DNA of 41,303 nucleotides from an uncultured Opitutia bacterium (GCA_903924185.1 CAIYAN010000277.1:1-41303); one strand, 5' to 3'; counted from the stretch's first letter, positions 18,666-27,309 are shown. The notes: generated by a model from the sequence alone, not told the origin. Numbers and translations: made by a program.

Positions 18666-19343
18666 ATGCGCTGGGCAACCCCACTCCTCCTCGGCCTCTG
18701 CCTCGCCCTGGGGGCGGCGGAGAAACCGACGCCGGCGCCGATCTCGCCAGCTGACTTGGCTGAGCTCGAACAACTTCGGCAAAAGTCACGGGAAGACACG
18801 GTGCCGCCCACCGCCGCCCCGCTACCAGCGCCAGCGAACGGCGCCATGAGTCGGGAGGACCAAGCGGAGTTCGACGCCTTGCGCTCGCAAATCAAGGCCC
18901 GCCAAACGGAGACCACTGGCGGACGGCCCATCTTAGTGCAACTCATTCACACGGAACTCGACGGGTTAGAACTAGTAATGGTACTCGACGCGCCAGTTCC
19001 CACGCCGGTCGTCATCCAGGGCAGCGGCCACACCTTAGGCCAAAAGTTCAGCGTCACCGGCACGTTCAGCGGCGCAGCGAAGTTCGAAGGCGCCTACTAC
19101 TCCTTACTCAAGACCAGTGAGCCCGTGGTAAACGTCCTAACGCCCAAGGAAGCCCCCAAGGCGGACCAGACCCCCCACCCCGTCTTGGGCGCGACCGACG
19201 GTGAAGCCGACGATGGCTTCAGCGGCTTCCAACTCAGCAACATCCTCTTCGCAGGCTTCGCCGCCATCTCGCTCGCCATTGTTGCCCTCAAGGTCAAAGC
19301 CAAGATCGATGCCATGAAAGGCAAGAAGTCCCGCCGGCGTTGA
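18666..19343 (+). CDS. Hypothetical secreted/membrane-anchored protein, C-terminal TM helix and basic tail
   Basis: Signal peptide MRWATPLLLGLCLALGAAE; TM ILFAGFAAISLAIVAL then KKSRRR. Confidence 0.7.
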   Translation: MRWATPLLLGLCLALGAAEKPTPAPISPADLAELEQLRQKSREDTVPPTAAPLPAPANGAMSREDQAEFDALRSQIKARQTETTGGRPILVQLIHTELDGLELVMVLDAPVPTPVVIQGSGHTLGQKFSVTGTFSGAAKFEGAYYSLLKTSEPVVNVLTPKEAPKADQTPHPVLGATDGEADDGFSGFQLSNILFAGFAAISLAIVALKVKAKIDAMKGKKSRRR

Positions 19344-19359
19344 CCCCACTTTCAACATC

Positions 19360-20217
19360 ATGAAAATCGCCCTACTCCTCGCCCTCGCCGCCCTCACCTG
19401 CGCCCCGCAGGCGGCGAGCGCTGCCACGAACGCCGAAAAGGCCAAAGCCACCGCAACGGCTGTAGCCGCAGGTGGTGGCACGGCCAGCACCGCTACCACG
19501 GGGACCAAGGTCGCCCCCGCCAAAGCTGACCCGAAAGCCGCGGAGGAAACGCCCACGCCCCTCACCGAGGCTTTAAAGGACGGCACTGAAACGCGCATCA
19601 CCTGCGTCTACAAAGGCGCAGGCAAATTCGCGGCGATGTCCGGCACCTATCATTACAAGCTCTGGGTGCCCGCAGGCTACTCGGCTGACCCCAAGAAAAC
19701 CTGGAAGACCATCTTCATCGCGGACCCCAGCGGCAAGGCCAAGCTCGGCGCCATGGGCGACTGGATCAAAGCACATGGCTACATCGCCGTGATGCTCGAA
19801 GAATCCAAGAACGGCCCATGGGAGCCGACTATCGGCAACTTTCTCTCGGCACATGAAGACGTTGTGAAGCGGATGCGCGTCGCCGAAGGCCAGAAAGTTG
19901 CCACCGGCTTTTCGGGTGGCGCTCGCGCGAGTTCGCTCTTCGTGACGCTCGCCCCTGGCTTCGGCGGCCTCGTCTTCCAGGGTGCCGGCTGCAGTGACGT
20001 AAACCCCGACGGCACGTACATCATCAAAGATATCAAGTGTAAGACCGTGGCCGGAACGTTTGGAAAAAAAGATATGAACTACAAGGAGGCCGCCCGCCTG
20101 AAAAATTCCTTCGGGGCGCGTATCGAGATCTTCGAGTTCGAAGGCGGGCACCAGTGGGCGCCGAAGGAAGTCATCGAGCTGGCCTTGAATGTAGTGGACG
20201 GCAAACTGCCCAAGTAA
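19360..20217 (+). CDS. Secreted alpha/beta hydrolase-like esterase
   Basis: Signal peptide; KVATGFSGGARASSLFVTLAPGFGGLVFQGAG (GxSxG). Confidence 0.75.
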   Translation: MKIALLLALAALTCAPQAASAATNAEKAKATATAVAAGGGTASTATTGTKVAPAKADPKAAEETPTPLTEALKDGTETRITCVYKGAGKFAAMSGTYHYKLWVPAGYSADPKKTWKTIFIADPSGKAKLGAMGDWIKAHGYIAVMLEESKNGPWEPTIGNFLSAHEDVVKRMRVAEGQKVATGFSGGARASSLFVTLAPGFGGLVFQGAGCSDVNPDGTYIIKDIKCKTVAGTFGKKDMNYKEAARLKNSFGARIEIFEFEGGHQWAPKEVIELALNVVDGKLPK

Positions 20218-20281
20218 GGGTCGCGGCCCTGCTGAGAAAGTTTGCAAGGAACGCGAGGGGGCGGTTGGGTGTCCTATCCCC

Positions 20282-21328
20282 ATGAAGTCCCTCCTGCCCC
20301 TCCTCCTGGCCCTCACGGGTTTCGCGGCCTCGACCGAGTCCGCGCTGAAGTTCGCGGACCCGAAGCCCCAAGCCTATAGCCTGACCCTACGGGCGAGTGA
20401 AATCGACCCCCGCTGCAAGTCGCATCCAGAAGTCGGGTTTGTCCTCGAGGCGGCCGGCAAGCCCGCCGACACCCAACGAGCCAGCGTCGATACCCGGGTC
20501 GCGCCGCGGGGCCAACTCGTGATTTGGCTCATGGGCCACAGCCAGCCACTCGCGGAAAAGGTCAATAGCTACGGCTTACACTACATCCAAGTCGCCTATG
20601 CGCGCGAGTGGTTCGCCAAACTCAACACTGAGCCACTCGATGACTCGCAGCACCTCGGCAACATCCGCCTCGAAGCCACCACTGGCCTGGATGCGTCCAA
20701 GGCCATCGACATCCCCGTACCTGACAGCATGAAAGAGCGCGCTTACCAACTCGTGAAGGCGCTCGTGAAGTCCAATTCGCCAGGCCGCTGGGAATTCTTC
20801 CTGACGAAAGATGGCAAAGCCCTCGATTGGGAAAAAGTGATCGTCTCGGGCGCCTCGCACGGCGCGACCTCTTCGGCCCGTTTCGGCATCGCGCAGAAGT
20901 GTGCGCGTATCGTGATGTTCTGCGGCCCGCGCGACCAACTCGACGACTGGCAAGCACTGCCTTCGGCGACTCCCTCCAACCGTTTCTTTGGCTACAGCCA
21001 CGTGCTCGACAGCGGCTGGAGCGGTGACCATTACCCGCGCTCGTGGTTACTCATGGGTCTAAACAAGTTTGGCCCCATCGTGAATACCGACGAAGCCAAG
21101 TACCCTTACGGCAACTCCCGCCGCCTGATCACCAAGTACGACGTCAAAGGCGACGCCAACAAAGCCCACGGCTTCGTTCAAGTCGGCAAGAACCCGCCGA
21201 AGGACGCCAAGGGCGTGCCGGTCCAGGAAGACATCTGGCGCTACCTCTTCACTTCCCCCGTCGACGAAATCGGCAAGCCGGTCCCGGCCGAGACCGAGAC
21301 CCGGATGAATCTGCGGAAGAAGAAGTGA
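20282..21328 (+). CDS. Secreted alpha/beta hydrolase-like protein (BPSS1187-like)
   Basis: VSGASHGATSSARFG, VMFCGPRDQLDDWQ, signal peptide. Confidence 0.7.
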   Translation: MKSLLPLLLALTGFAASTESALKFADPKPQAYSLTLRASEIDPRCKSHPEVGFVLEAAGKPADTQRASVDTRVAPRGQLVIWLMGHSQPLAEKVNSYGLHYIQVAYAREWFAKLNTEPLDDSQHLGNIRLEATTGLDASKAIDIPVPDSMKERAYQLVKALVKSNSPGRWEFFLTKDGKALDWEKVIVSGASHGATSSARFGIAQKCARIVMFCGPRDQLDDWQALPSATPSNRFFGYSHVLDSGWSGDHYPRSWLLMGLNKFGPIVNTDEAKYPYGNSRRLITKYDVKGDANKAHGFVQVGKNPPKDAKGVPVQEDIWRYLFTSPVDEIGKPVPAETETRMNLRKKK

Positions 21329-21388
21329 GCCCCCTTACCGAGGCTTGCCCTCGGATGGCTTTCTCCCGTTGGATGACCTGACATCGCC

Positions 21389-22081
21389 GTGGCCATCCGC
21401 ATCGACCTACTTACCCTCTTCCCGGCCATGGCCGACGGCTTCCTTCAGGAATCCGTCATCGGCCGTGCCATTGAAAAGGGAACCCTCGGGTTCAAGGCCC
21501 ACGACCTGCGGCAGTACTCTAAGGATAAGCACCGGAAGGTCGACGACATCCCGTATGGGGGTGGTCCAGGCATGCTGATGACCTGCCAGCCCCTTTTTGA
21601 TGCCGTGGACGCCTTAGCCACCCCCGATTGCGAGGTCATCTACCTTTGCCCCGACGGGGAGCAGCTGACCAACCCCTTGGCCCGGGAATTAGCCCAAAAA
21701 AGCCACTTAATCCTCATTTCTGGCCATTATGAAGGAATCGACCAGCGCTTCCGGGACCGCAAGGTTACCCGCGAAATCTCGATCGGTGACTACGTTTTGA
21801 CCAACGGCACCCTCCCAGCCTGCGTCCTGGTGGATTGCATCGGCCGGCAAATCCCCGGGGTCCTCGGCGAGGAAAACTCCTTGACTGGGGATAGCTACAA
21901 CGGCAAGTTGCTCGCCTTTCCGCAGTACACCAGACCCGCTGTTTATGATGGTCTCGAGGTGCCCCCGGTCCTCCTAGGAGGACACCACGCCGAAATCGAA
22001 AAGTGGCGCCGGGTAAAGCAAATCGAGAAGACAAAGCACCGCAGGCCCGACCTACTGGAAGACCAAGAACACCAGCCATGA
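21389..22081 (+). CDS. trmD: tRNA (guanine-N1)-methyltransferase TrmD
   Basis: GTG start; [63 protein letters not shown]. Confidence 0.97.
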   Translation: MAIRIDLLTLFPAMADGFLQESVIGRAIEKGTLGFKAHDLRQYSKDKHRKVDDIPYGGGPGMLMTCQPLFDAVDALATPDCEVIYLCPDGEQLTNPLARELAQKSHLILISGHYEGIDQRFRDRKVTREISIGDYVLTNGTLPACVLVDCIGRQIPGVLGEENSLTGDSYNGKLLAFPQYTRPAVYDGLEVPPVLLGGHHAEIEKWRRVKQIEKTKHRRPDLLEDQEHQP

Positions 22082-22467
22082 GCAACCATCCCCTCCTCCA
22101 ATACGCCACCCAATCGCAGCTGAAGCCCGGCCGCGGTCACGACACTTTCAAGGTCGGTGATGGCGTCCGCGTCTCCACCAAGGTCCGCGAAGGCGACAAA
22201 GAGCGCACCCAGCTATTCTCCGGCATCGTGATCTCCCGCAAGGGCGGTAACGTTCAGGAAACCTTCACCGTCCGCCGCGTCTCCTTTGGCGAAGGTGTTG
22301 AGCGTACCTTCCCGGTCCACTCCCCGAACATCGAGAAGATCGAAGTCGAGCGCGTGTCCCAGGTCATGAAGGCCCGTCTCTTCTACCTCCGCGATCGCCA
22401 CGGCAAGTCCGCTACCAAGGTTAAGGAAAAGCGCTACGACCCGTCGGCTGCAGCCGAGGTCAAGTAA
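22078..22467 (+). CDS. rplS: 50S ribosomal protein L19
   Basis: [77 protein letters not shown] overlap with trmD. Confidence 0.96.
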   Translation: MSNHPLLQYATQSQLKPGRGHDTFKVGDGVRVSTKVREGDKERTQLFSGIVISRKGGNVQETFTVRRVSFGEGVERTFPVHSPNIEKIEVERVSQVMKARLFYLRDRHGKSATKVKEKRYDPSAAAEVK

Positions 22468-22485
22468 GCGCTCTCTGCGCCGTCC

Positions 22486-22511
22486 AAAAGCCCCGCTTCC
22501 GGGGCTTTTTT
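22486..22511 (+). terminator. Intrinsic terminator after rplS
   Basis: AAAAGCCCCGCTTCCGGGGCTTTTTT. Confidence 0.9.
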
Positions 22512-22539
22512 ATACCTAAAGATAAAGGCCTAGTATCTT

Positions 22540-22604
22540 AAACGACTGCAATCAGGCAAATCAACCTGCTGTTAATAAGTTACTTACCCTGCATAGAGTC
22601 GTTT
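22540..22604 (+). other. Possible structured leader upstream of rpsP
   Basis: Perfect IR AAACGACT (22540-22547) / AGTCGTTT (22597-22604) with inner CAGG...CCTG pairing, in a ~234-nt AT-richer intergenic region. Confidence 0.35.
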
Positions 22605-22745
22605 CAGGTCCTCCCAAATGGGTTAAAAGTTTTTTCTGAAAACGCCGCCTGCAGGCTTGACTCCCCCCTTCCCGCCTGCGTCTTTCCACATCCCTCGTTT
22701 GGCTAGCCCAAGCGTCCGGCAACTCCCTCCCTCTTCCCAACTACA

Positions 22746-23012
22746 ATGCTACGCATCCGCCTCCAACGCTTCGGTACCAAGAACGAGCCGACCTATCGCC
22801 TCGTCGTTGCCGAACAGAGCGTCCGCCGTGACGGTCGCTTCGTCGAAGTCCTCGGCCACTATAACCCTGGCGCCCGCGGCAAGGCCATCCCTCTCGTCAT
22901 CAACGTCGAGCGCGTCGACCATTGGGTCAAGCTCGGCGCCCAGCCATCCGATACCGCGAAGTCGCTCGTGAAGCGTGCCCGTGGTGCCGCTGCCGCTGCT
23001 CCGAAGGCCTAA
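22746..23012 (+). CDS. rpsP: 30S ribosomal protein S16
   Basis: MLRIRLQRFGTKNEPTYRLVVAEQSVRRDGRFVEVLGHYNP...RVDHWVKLGAQPSDT. Confidence 0.96.
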   Translation: MLRIRLQRFGTKNEPTYRLVVAEQSVRRDGRFVEVLGHYNPGARGKAIPLVINVERVDHWVKLGAQPSDTAKSLVKRARGAAAAAPKA

Positions 23013-23052
23013 GTCCCCTCTACACGGCGGAAACGCCCACCCTGACGACGTC

Positions 23053-23076
23053 ACACCCTGCCCACCAGCAGGGTGT
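23053..23076. terminator. Terminator-like hairpin between rpsP and the convergent FmdB-like gene
   Basis: ACACCCTGC-CCACCA-GCAGGGTGT followed by TTCGTTT. Confidence 0.6.
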
Positions 23077-23102
23077 TTCGTTTGGTGGGGTCAGCGAGCC
23101 AC

Positions 23103-23366
23103 TCAGTTGACCTTCGTCCAACCGCCTTCGCCGTTCTTCTCCAGCTTCTGAAAGCCCGCCTGCGCTAAGCGCTTATCGGAAACGGCCTGCTTCATGGCTC
23201 CTTCACCATATCGAATCGTCAAACTCGGCGAAGCGAGGAGGCGTCGGCAGGCCTCCTTAGTGACCGGGTGCTGAGTGAAATCCGGCGCTTCCGTCGGCAG
23301 ATCGACCTCAAATTCGTCACCCTCGGTGCCGTCGGCCTTGAGCACGATGTAACGACGCAACGGCAT
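23103..23366 (-). CDS. FmdB-like small protein lacking zinc-ribbon cysteines
   Basis: MPLRRYIVLKADGTEGDEFEVDLPTEAPDFTQHPVTKEACRRLLASPSLTIRYGEGAMKQAVSDKRLAQAGFQKLEKNGEGGWTKVN: length and C-terminal layout resemble PVC-type FmdB proteins. Confidence 0.5.
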   Translation of the reverse strand: MPLRRYIVLKADGTEGDEFEVDLPTEAPDFTQHPVTKEACRRLLASPSLTIRYGEGAMKQAVSDKRLAQAGFQKLEKNGEGGWTKVN

Positions 23367-23367
23367 C

Positions 23368-24246
23368 TTATTTCTTGGCGGTACGCGGGTCAAAAGCATC
23401 GCGCAAACCATCCCCAAGGTAACTGAGCGAGAGTAAGGTTCCCGCAAAGACGACGGAGGGGATGAACAGTAGCCAAGGGCACTGCTCCATGACGTCGGAG
23501 CCTTCTTTGATCAGCATCCCCCAGGAGGTCATGGGCGACTTCACGCCGAGGCCTAGGAAGCTGACGAAGGCCTCGAGCAACATCACGCCTGGAACGGTGA
23601 GGGTCGCATAGACCGCGATGGTTCCGGAGAGGTTCGGGAGATAATGGCGCAGGACGATACCCGGGCGCGATTGGCCCAAGGAAACGGCCGCCTCAACGAA
23701 TTGGCGGTTCTTCAGCGAACGGGTCTTGGTGCAAACGATGCGAGCCATCGTCAGCCAAGACACGCCACCCACCGCCAAGAAGATCATCCAGATATTCTGC
23801 CCAAAGATCACGGTGCAGAGGATGACGATGAGCGTCAGTGGGAGGGTGCTCACGATATCGACCACCCGCATCGCAAGGTCCTCGAAGCGTCCGCCGATTT
23901 CCGCGGCGACGACACCGTAGATCACCCCGACGAACAGCGCGACGGTCGTGGCAATCAAGCCGACGGAGATGGAAATCATCCCGCCTTGCAGCAGGCGGGC
24001 GAGTAGGTCGCGCCCCAAGAGGTCCGTCCCCAACCAATGCGCCGCACACGGGGCCACCGGGCCGAGCGCGAGGTCTTGTGTCTTGTAGTCGGGTAGCAGG
24101 TCGAGGGCCGTCAGGAGCGGTGAACTAAAGCAGAGGGCGGCGATGCCGACCAAGAACCACAGGGCGATCACTGGGGTGCGATCGCGCTGGAAGCGTTGCC
24201 AGCCGGTTTCGGTCGGAGCGGAGGCGTTGGTCACAGTGAAACTCAT
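23368..24246 (-). CDS. OppC/DppC-type peptide ABC transporter permease
   Basis: HWLGTDLLGRDLLARLLQGGMISISVGL; EAFVSFLGLGVKSPMTSWG. Confidence 0.95.
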   Translation of the reverse strand: MSFTVTNASAPTETGWQRFQRDRTPVIALWFLVGIAALCFSSPLLTALDLLPDYKTQDLALGPVAPCAAHWLGTDLLGRDLLARLLQGGMISISVGLIATTVALFVGVIYGVVAAEIGGRFEDLAMRVVDIVSTLPLTLIVILCTVIFGQNIWMIFLAVGGVSWLTMARIVCTKTRSLKNRQFVEAAVSLGQSRPGIVLRHYLPNLSGTIAVYATLTVPGVMLLEAFVSFLGLGVKSPMTSWGMLIKEGSDVMEQCPWLLFIPSVVFAGTLLSLSYLGDGLRDAFDPRTAKK

Positions 24247-25166
24247 CGGCGGTCGCGCGCGGTGCGCGGGTCGAGGGCGGCCTTCGCGAGGTCGGCCACC
24301 AGGTTAAGGCAGAGTAAAGCGACCGCGTAGAGCAACGTCGTCCCGAGGATGACGGGGACGTCGCGGTTGATGATAGCGGTAACAAAGAGACGGCCGACGC
24401 CGGGGACGTCGAAGAGAGATTCAACGACAAAGGAGCCAGAAACCAAGGCGGCGGCGGCGGGCCCAAGGTAAGTGACGACGGGTAAAATGCCATTCCGCAG
24501 CGCATGCACGAAACGCACTCGCATCGGCGACACGCCCTTAGCGCGCGCGGTGCGCACGTAATCCAAGGTATAGACTTCCATGAGTTCACCGCGCGTCAAG
24601 CGCGCCAAGGGTGCAGCGGTGATCAGCCCCAAAGCCAACGAAGGCAGCACGAGGTGTGACACCGAACCCCAACCGCACGGCGGAAACCAGCCGAGCTGGA
24701 GCGAGAAGACCAATGCCAGCAAAGGTCCGAAAACAAAGGACGGCACACAGATACCAATGAGTGCAAAGCCCATGGGCACGCGGTCCATCCAGGTATTCGG
24801 ACGGGACGCCGCGATTACTCCAATGGGGATACCAACGAGGATCGCGATGAGCAAAGAAAGCGACCCCAAGACGACCGAGACCGGGATGCGCTCGCCGATG
24901 ATTTGATTCACCGTCCAGCCAGGGTACTTCATCGAAGGGCCCAACGAGCCCTGGGAGAGATTGCTAATATAGTTTCCCAGCTGCACGTGGAGTGGCTGGT
25001 CGAGTCCGTAGTAGGCTTCGACCTGCTTCTTCACTTCTGCTGGCATCGGGCGTTCCTTATCGAACGGACCACCGGGCACCGCATGCGCTAAAAAGAAGGT
25101 GGTGACGACCACGACCAAGAGGACGGGGATCATTTCAGCCAGCCGCTTGAGGACGTAGAGGAACAT
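24243..25166 (-). CDS. OppB/DppB-type peptide ABC transporter permease
   Basis: VTTFFLAHAVPGGPF, LARLTRGELMEVYTLDYVRTARAKGVSPMRV, ESLFDVPGVGRLFVTAI; ATGA overlap with oppC-like gene. Confidence 0.95.
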   Translation of the reverse strand: MFLYVLKRLAEMIPVLLVVVVTTFFLAHAVPGGPFDKERPMPAEVKKQVEAYYGLDQPLHVQLGNYISNLSQGSLGPSMKYPGWTVNQIIGERIPVSVVLGSLSLLIAILVGIPIGVIAASRPNTWMDRVPMGFALIGICVPSFVFGPLLALVFSLQLGWFPPCGWGSVSHLVLPSLALGLITAAPLARLTRGELMEVYTLDYVRTARAKGVSPMRVRFVHALRNGILPVVTYLGPAAAALVSGSFVVESLFDVPGVGRLFVTAIINRDVPVILGTTLLYAVALLCLNLVADLAKAALDPRTARDRR

Positions 25167-25216
25167 CGGGGCGAGGCCAGCGTGGGACGGACGAGGTGGG
25201 TTGCAAGCCTACGGGA

Positions 25217-25492
25217 CTAAGGCTGCTTTTCTTTGGCCGCCTTGGCACGGCGCTCCATTTCCTCAATGGATAGAGCCGCCGGCAGGCCATTCGCCTCCGC
25301 CCGCACCCACCCCATGCGAGCGGCCACGACTTCCAGCTCCTTGGCATTCAGTTTACCCTCCGCCTTCAGGCGGGCCTGACGCTCGGCACTATCACGCTCC
25401 ATCTGCGCTTGGGCATCATTCTGCACGTAAGTCTTGAAGACACCACAGCCCGCAAGCATCAGTGCCGCGGCAATGGTGAGGAGGGTCTTCAT
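25217..25492 (-). CDS. Small predicted lipoprotein
   Basis: MKTLLTIAAALMLAGCGVFKTY (lipobox LAGC), charged C-terminus. Confidence 0.75.
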   Translation of the reverse strand: MKTLLTIAAALMLAGCGVFKTYVQNDAQAQMERDSAERQARLKAEGKLNAKELEVVAARMGWVRAEANGLPAALSIEEMERRAKAAKEKQP

Positions 25493-25498
25493 GTGCGC

Positions 25499-25528
25499 AG
25501 ATTAATCAGCGAGGTGAGTGGGGCTCAA
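25499..25528 (-). promoter_or_regulatory. Candidate leaderless promoter of the small lipoprotein gene
   Basis: TTGAGC-N18-TAATCT-N6-ATG(25492), inside the 3' end of the upstream DCC gene. Confidence 0.4.
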
Positions 25529-25888
25529 GAGCGTACAAGCCGGGGGGCGACCGAACCAATGCCGACGCTGGGCGATAAAGTTATAGACGGCGTCGGCCAA
25601 AAAGGTGGGCACCCAAGCGAGCGACCAAGCCAAGAGACCCCAACCGCCCCCCAAGCACCGCAGCATGGATAAAACGGCGGTCGACCGAACCAGCCGGTGC
25701 GAGCCGACCCAAGCCACCACCGTCCCCTGATCGCCCCCGGGGGGCTCGCCGAGGATGCGGGCAGTCTCCCCTGCGTTCGTCGCGAAAACCATAGTCCCAC
25801 GGGTATCGCGGGCTGAGAACCATTGGGCCGACCGATTACACAAAGCACAGTCTCCATCAATCAAGACGATGATAGGGGACGCCTCCAT
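25502..25888 (-). CDS. DCC family (DUF393) thiol-disulfide oxidoreductase-like protein
   Basis: IIVLIDGDCALCNRSAQWF. Confidence 0.85.
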   Translation of the reverse strand: MEASPIIVLIDGDCALCNRSAQWFSARDTRGTMVFATNAGETARILGEPPGGDQGTVVAWVGSHRLVRSTAVLSMLRCLGGGWGLLAWSLAWVPTFLADAVYNFIAQRRHWFGRPPACTLLSPTHLAD

Positions 25889-26017
25889 ACTCCCTGAATG
25901 AGCCAAAATTGGCGGGGAGTGAAGGCCTTTCGGCATTTCCAGACCCGAACCACTAAAAGCGAGGGAAAGCGCTTGTCACGGGAGCCTCGGACTGCCAAAA
26001 AGCCCTTCCTACTGGCC

Positions 26018-26104
26018 GGAAGGGTATCCAAGTGGCTAAAGGTCGCGGACTGTAAATCCGTTCAGCTTCGCTGTTCGTGGGTTCGAATCCCACCCCTTCC
26101 ACCA
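26018..26104 (+). tRNA. tRNA-Tyr (anticodon GTA), CCA encoded
   Basis: Acceptor GGAAGGG/CCCTTCC, anticodon arm GCGGA-CTGTAAA-TCCGT, long variable arm, T-arm GTGGGTTCGAATCCCAC, then ACCA. Confidence 0.95.
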
Positions 26105-26199
26105 GCAGGACAATTTTGACGACACCCCCGACGCCGGGGGCGAAATCGTTAAATCCGCGTTGACTCCGAGGGCCGCCCACGGCTTCCCTACTGACACAC

Positions 26200-26445
26200 A
26201 TGGCCAACATCAAAGCTAACCAGAAGAGCATCCGCCAGACCGTTGCTCGCGCCGCCCGCAATAAGATCGTCCGCACCCGCCTCAAGAGCCTCGTTAAGGG
26301 CTTCGTCGCAGGCGCGGCTTCCGCCAGCCCTGCCGCCGTGGCTTCCGCCGCCGACAAGGCCGCCAAGACGGGCGTCATCCATCGCAACAAAGCGAACCGC
26401 ATCAAGGCTCGCCTCGCGAAGAAGCTGGCTGCCGCCAAGAAGTAA
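26200..26445 (+). CDS. rpsT: 30S ribosomal protein S20
   Basis: MANIKANQKSIRQTVARAARNKIVRTRLKSLVK...HRNKANRIKARLAKKLAAAKK. Confidence 0.95.
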   Translation: MANIKANQKSIRQTVARAARNKIVRTRLKSLVKGFVAGAASASPAAVASAADKAAKTGVIHRNKANRIKARLAKKLAAAKK

Positions 26446-26469
26446 GAGATGCCTTTCAGGCCTCTCCAC

Positions 26470-26500
26470 AACCCCGCCGTCTGAGACGCCGGGGTTTTTT
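26470..26500 (+). terminator. Intrinsic terminator after rpsT
   Basis: AACCCCGCCGTCTGAGACGCCGGGGTTTTTT. Confidence 0.85.
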
Positions 26501-26508
26501 GTTTTAGG

Positions 26509-27309
26509 ATGAGCCAGCTCCCTTCCTCCATCGGCTTCCCGTCGGGAGTCTTCGGCGTGGCGCCCTTGCGGCTCGATGTTCTCACGCATGGGCCAGGCTG
26601 GGTCGCCCTCAACAAGCCAGTTAATTTACCCAGCGACGACCATCCCTGGCAGGAAAATGCCGCCCACTTAGTCGGCGAACTCCGCGTCCAACTTCAACTG
26701 GAGAAACCCGAGATCGTTAAGCTCGGGCTAAAAGAGCCAGCCGTAGCCTTCGGTCCGGAGCCGCAAGTCTCCGGGCTACTCATCCTCGCTGACCGGGCCA
26801 GCACGCTCGCCGCGTGGCGCGAGGCCATCGGGTCGTTTCAACTTAACTTTACCTACGAGTTCATCGCCCGCACCGAAGAGGCCCCCGCCGAAGGCGGGCT
26901 CTGCGATCTGCCGCTGGGGATGGACGACACGCGCGGGCGCGCCTTCGTCTCGCATCGCCTCGGCAAACAAGCCGAGACGACCTTTCATGGGGGCGAACTT
27001 TTCAATCGCTGGCGGCGCTGGACTGCGACCACGCGCTTCCCGCGGCGCGACCAAATCCGCGCCCACGCTAACGAATGCGGACTGCGTATCGCCGGCGAAC
27101 TCGAGTACGCCCGCTCTGGCCGCGTGACGCTCACCGATACGACCCGCCGGGGCCGACTGAACAAGGGCGAGGATAAGCCCTTGCATCGCTGCCTTCTGCT
27201 GCATCTCGGCCGGATTCAAGGCCTCGTGGCCGGCGTCCCGATCGACTTAACCGCCCCGCTCCCCGACGACTTTGCCACGGTGGTCAAGCGCCTCGGCAAA
27301 GCCGGTTAA
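26509..27309 (+). CDS. RluA-like pseudouridine synthase homologue with degenerate catalytic motif
   Basis: VALNKPVNLPSDDHPW; FGPEPQVSGLLILAD in place of HRLDxxTSGLLLxAK; RRDQIRAHANECGLRIAGELEY. Confidence 0.75.
   Translation: MSQLPSSIGFPSGVFGVAPLRLDVLTHGPGWVALNKPVNLPSDDHPWQENAAHLVGELRVQLQLEKPEIVKLGLKEPAVAFGPEPQVSGLLILADRASTLAAWREAIGSFQLNFTYEFIARTEEAPAEGGLCDLPLGMDDTRGRAFVSHRLGKQAETTFHGGELFNRWRRWTATTRFPRRDQIRAHANECGLRIAGELEYARSGRVTLTDTTRRGRLNKGEDKPLHRCLLLHLGRIQGLVAGVPIDLTAPLPDDFATVVKRLGKAG

Noticed and set aside
20242-20281. Possible leaderless promoter for the 20282 gene (TTGCAA ... TGTCCT-N6-ATG)
   Set aside because: Spacer is 22 nt and the -10 lacks TA; does not fit the pattern seen at other genes.
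23368-25166. Unusual peptide transporter lacking substrate-binding protein and ATPases
   Set aside because: OppB/OppC permeases often sit apart from OppA/D/F; the other parts may be elsewhere in the genome.
26125-26140. CCCCCG-ACGC-CGGGGG hairpin after tRNA-Tyr
   Set aside because: Short stem without a T-tract; may be a weak tRNA 3' processing/termination element but not supportable as a terminator.
26160-26199. TTGACTCC box shared upstream of rpsT, rpsP (22657) and the SGNH hydrolase gene (10660s, minus)
   Set aside because: Good -35-like match, but no consistent -10 at 16-18 nt in any of the three; left as coincidence pending TSS data.
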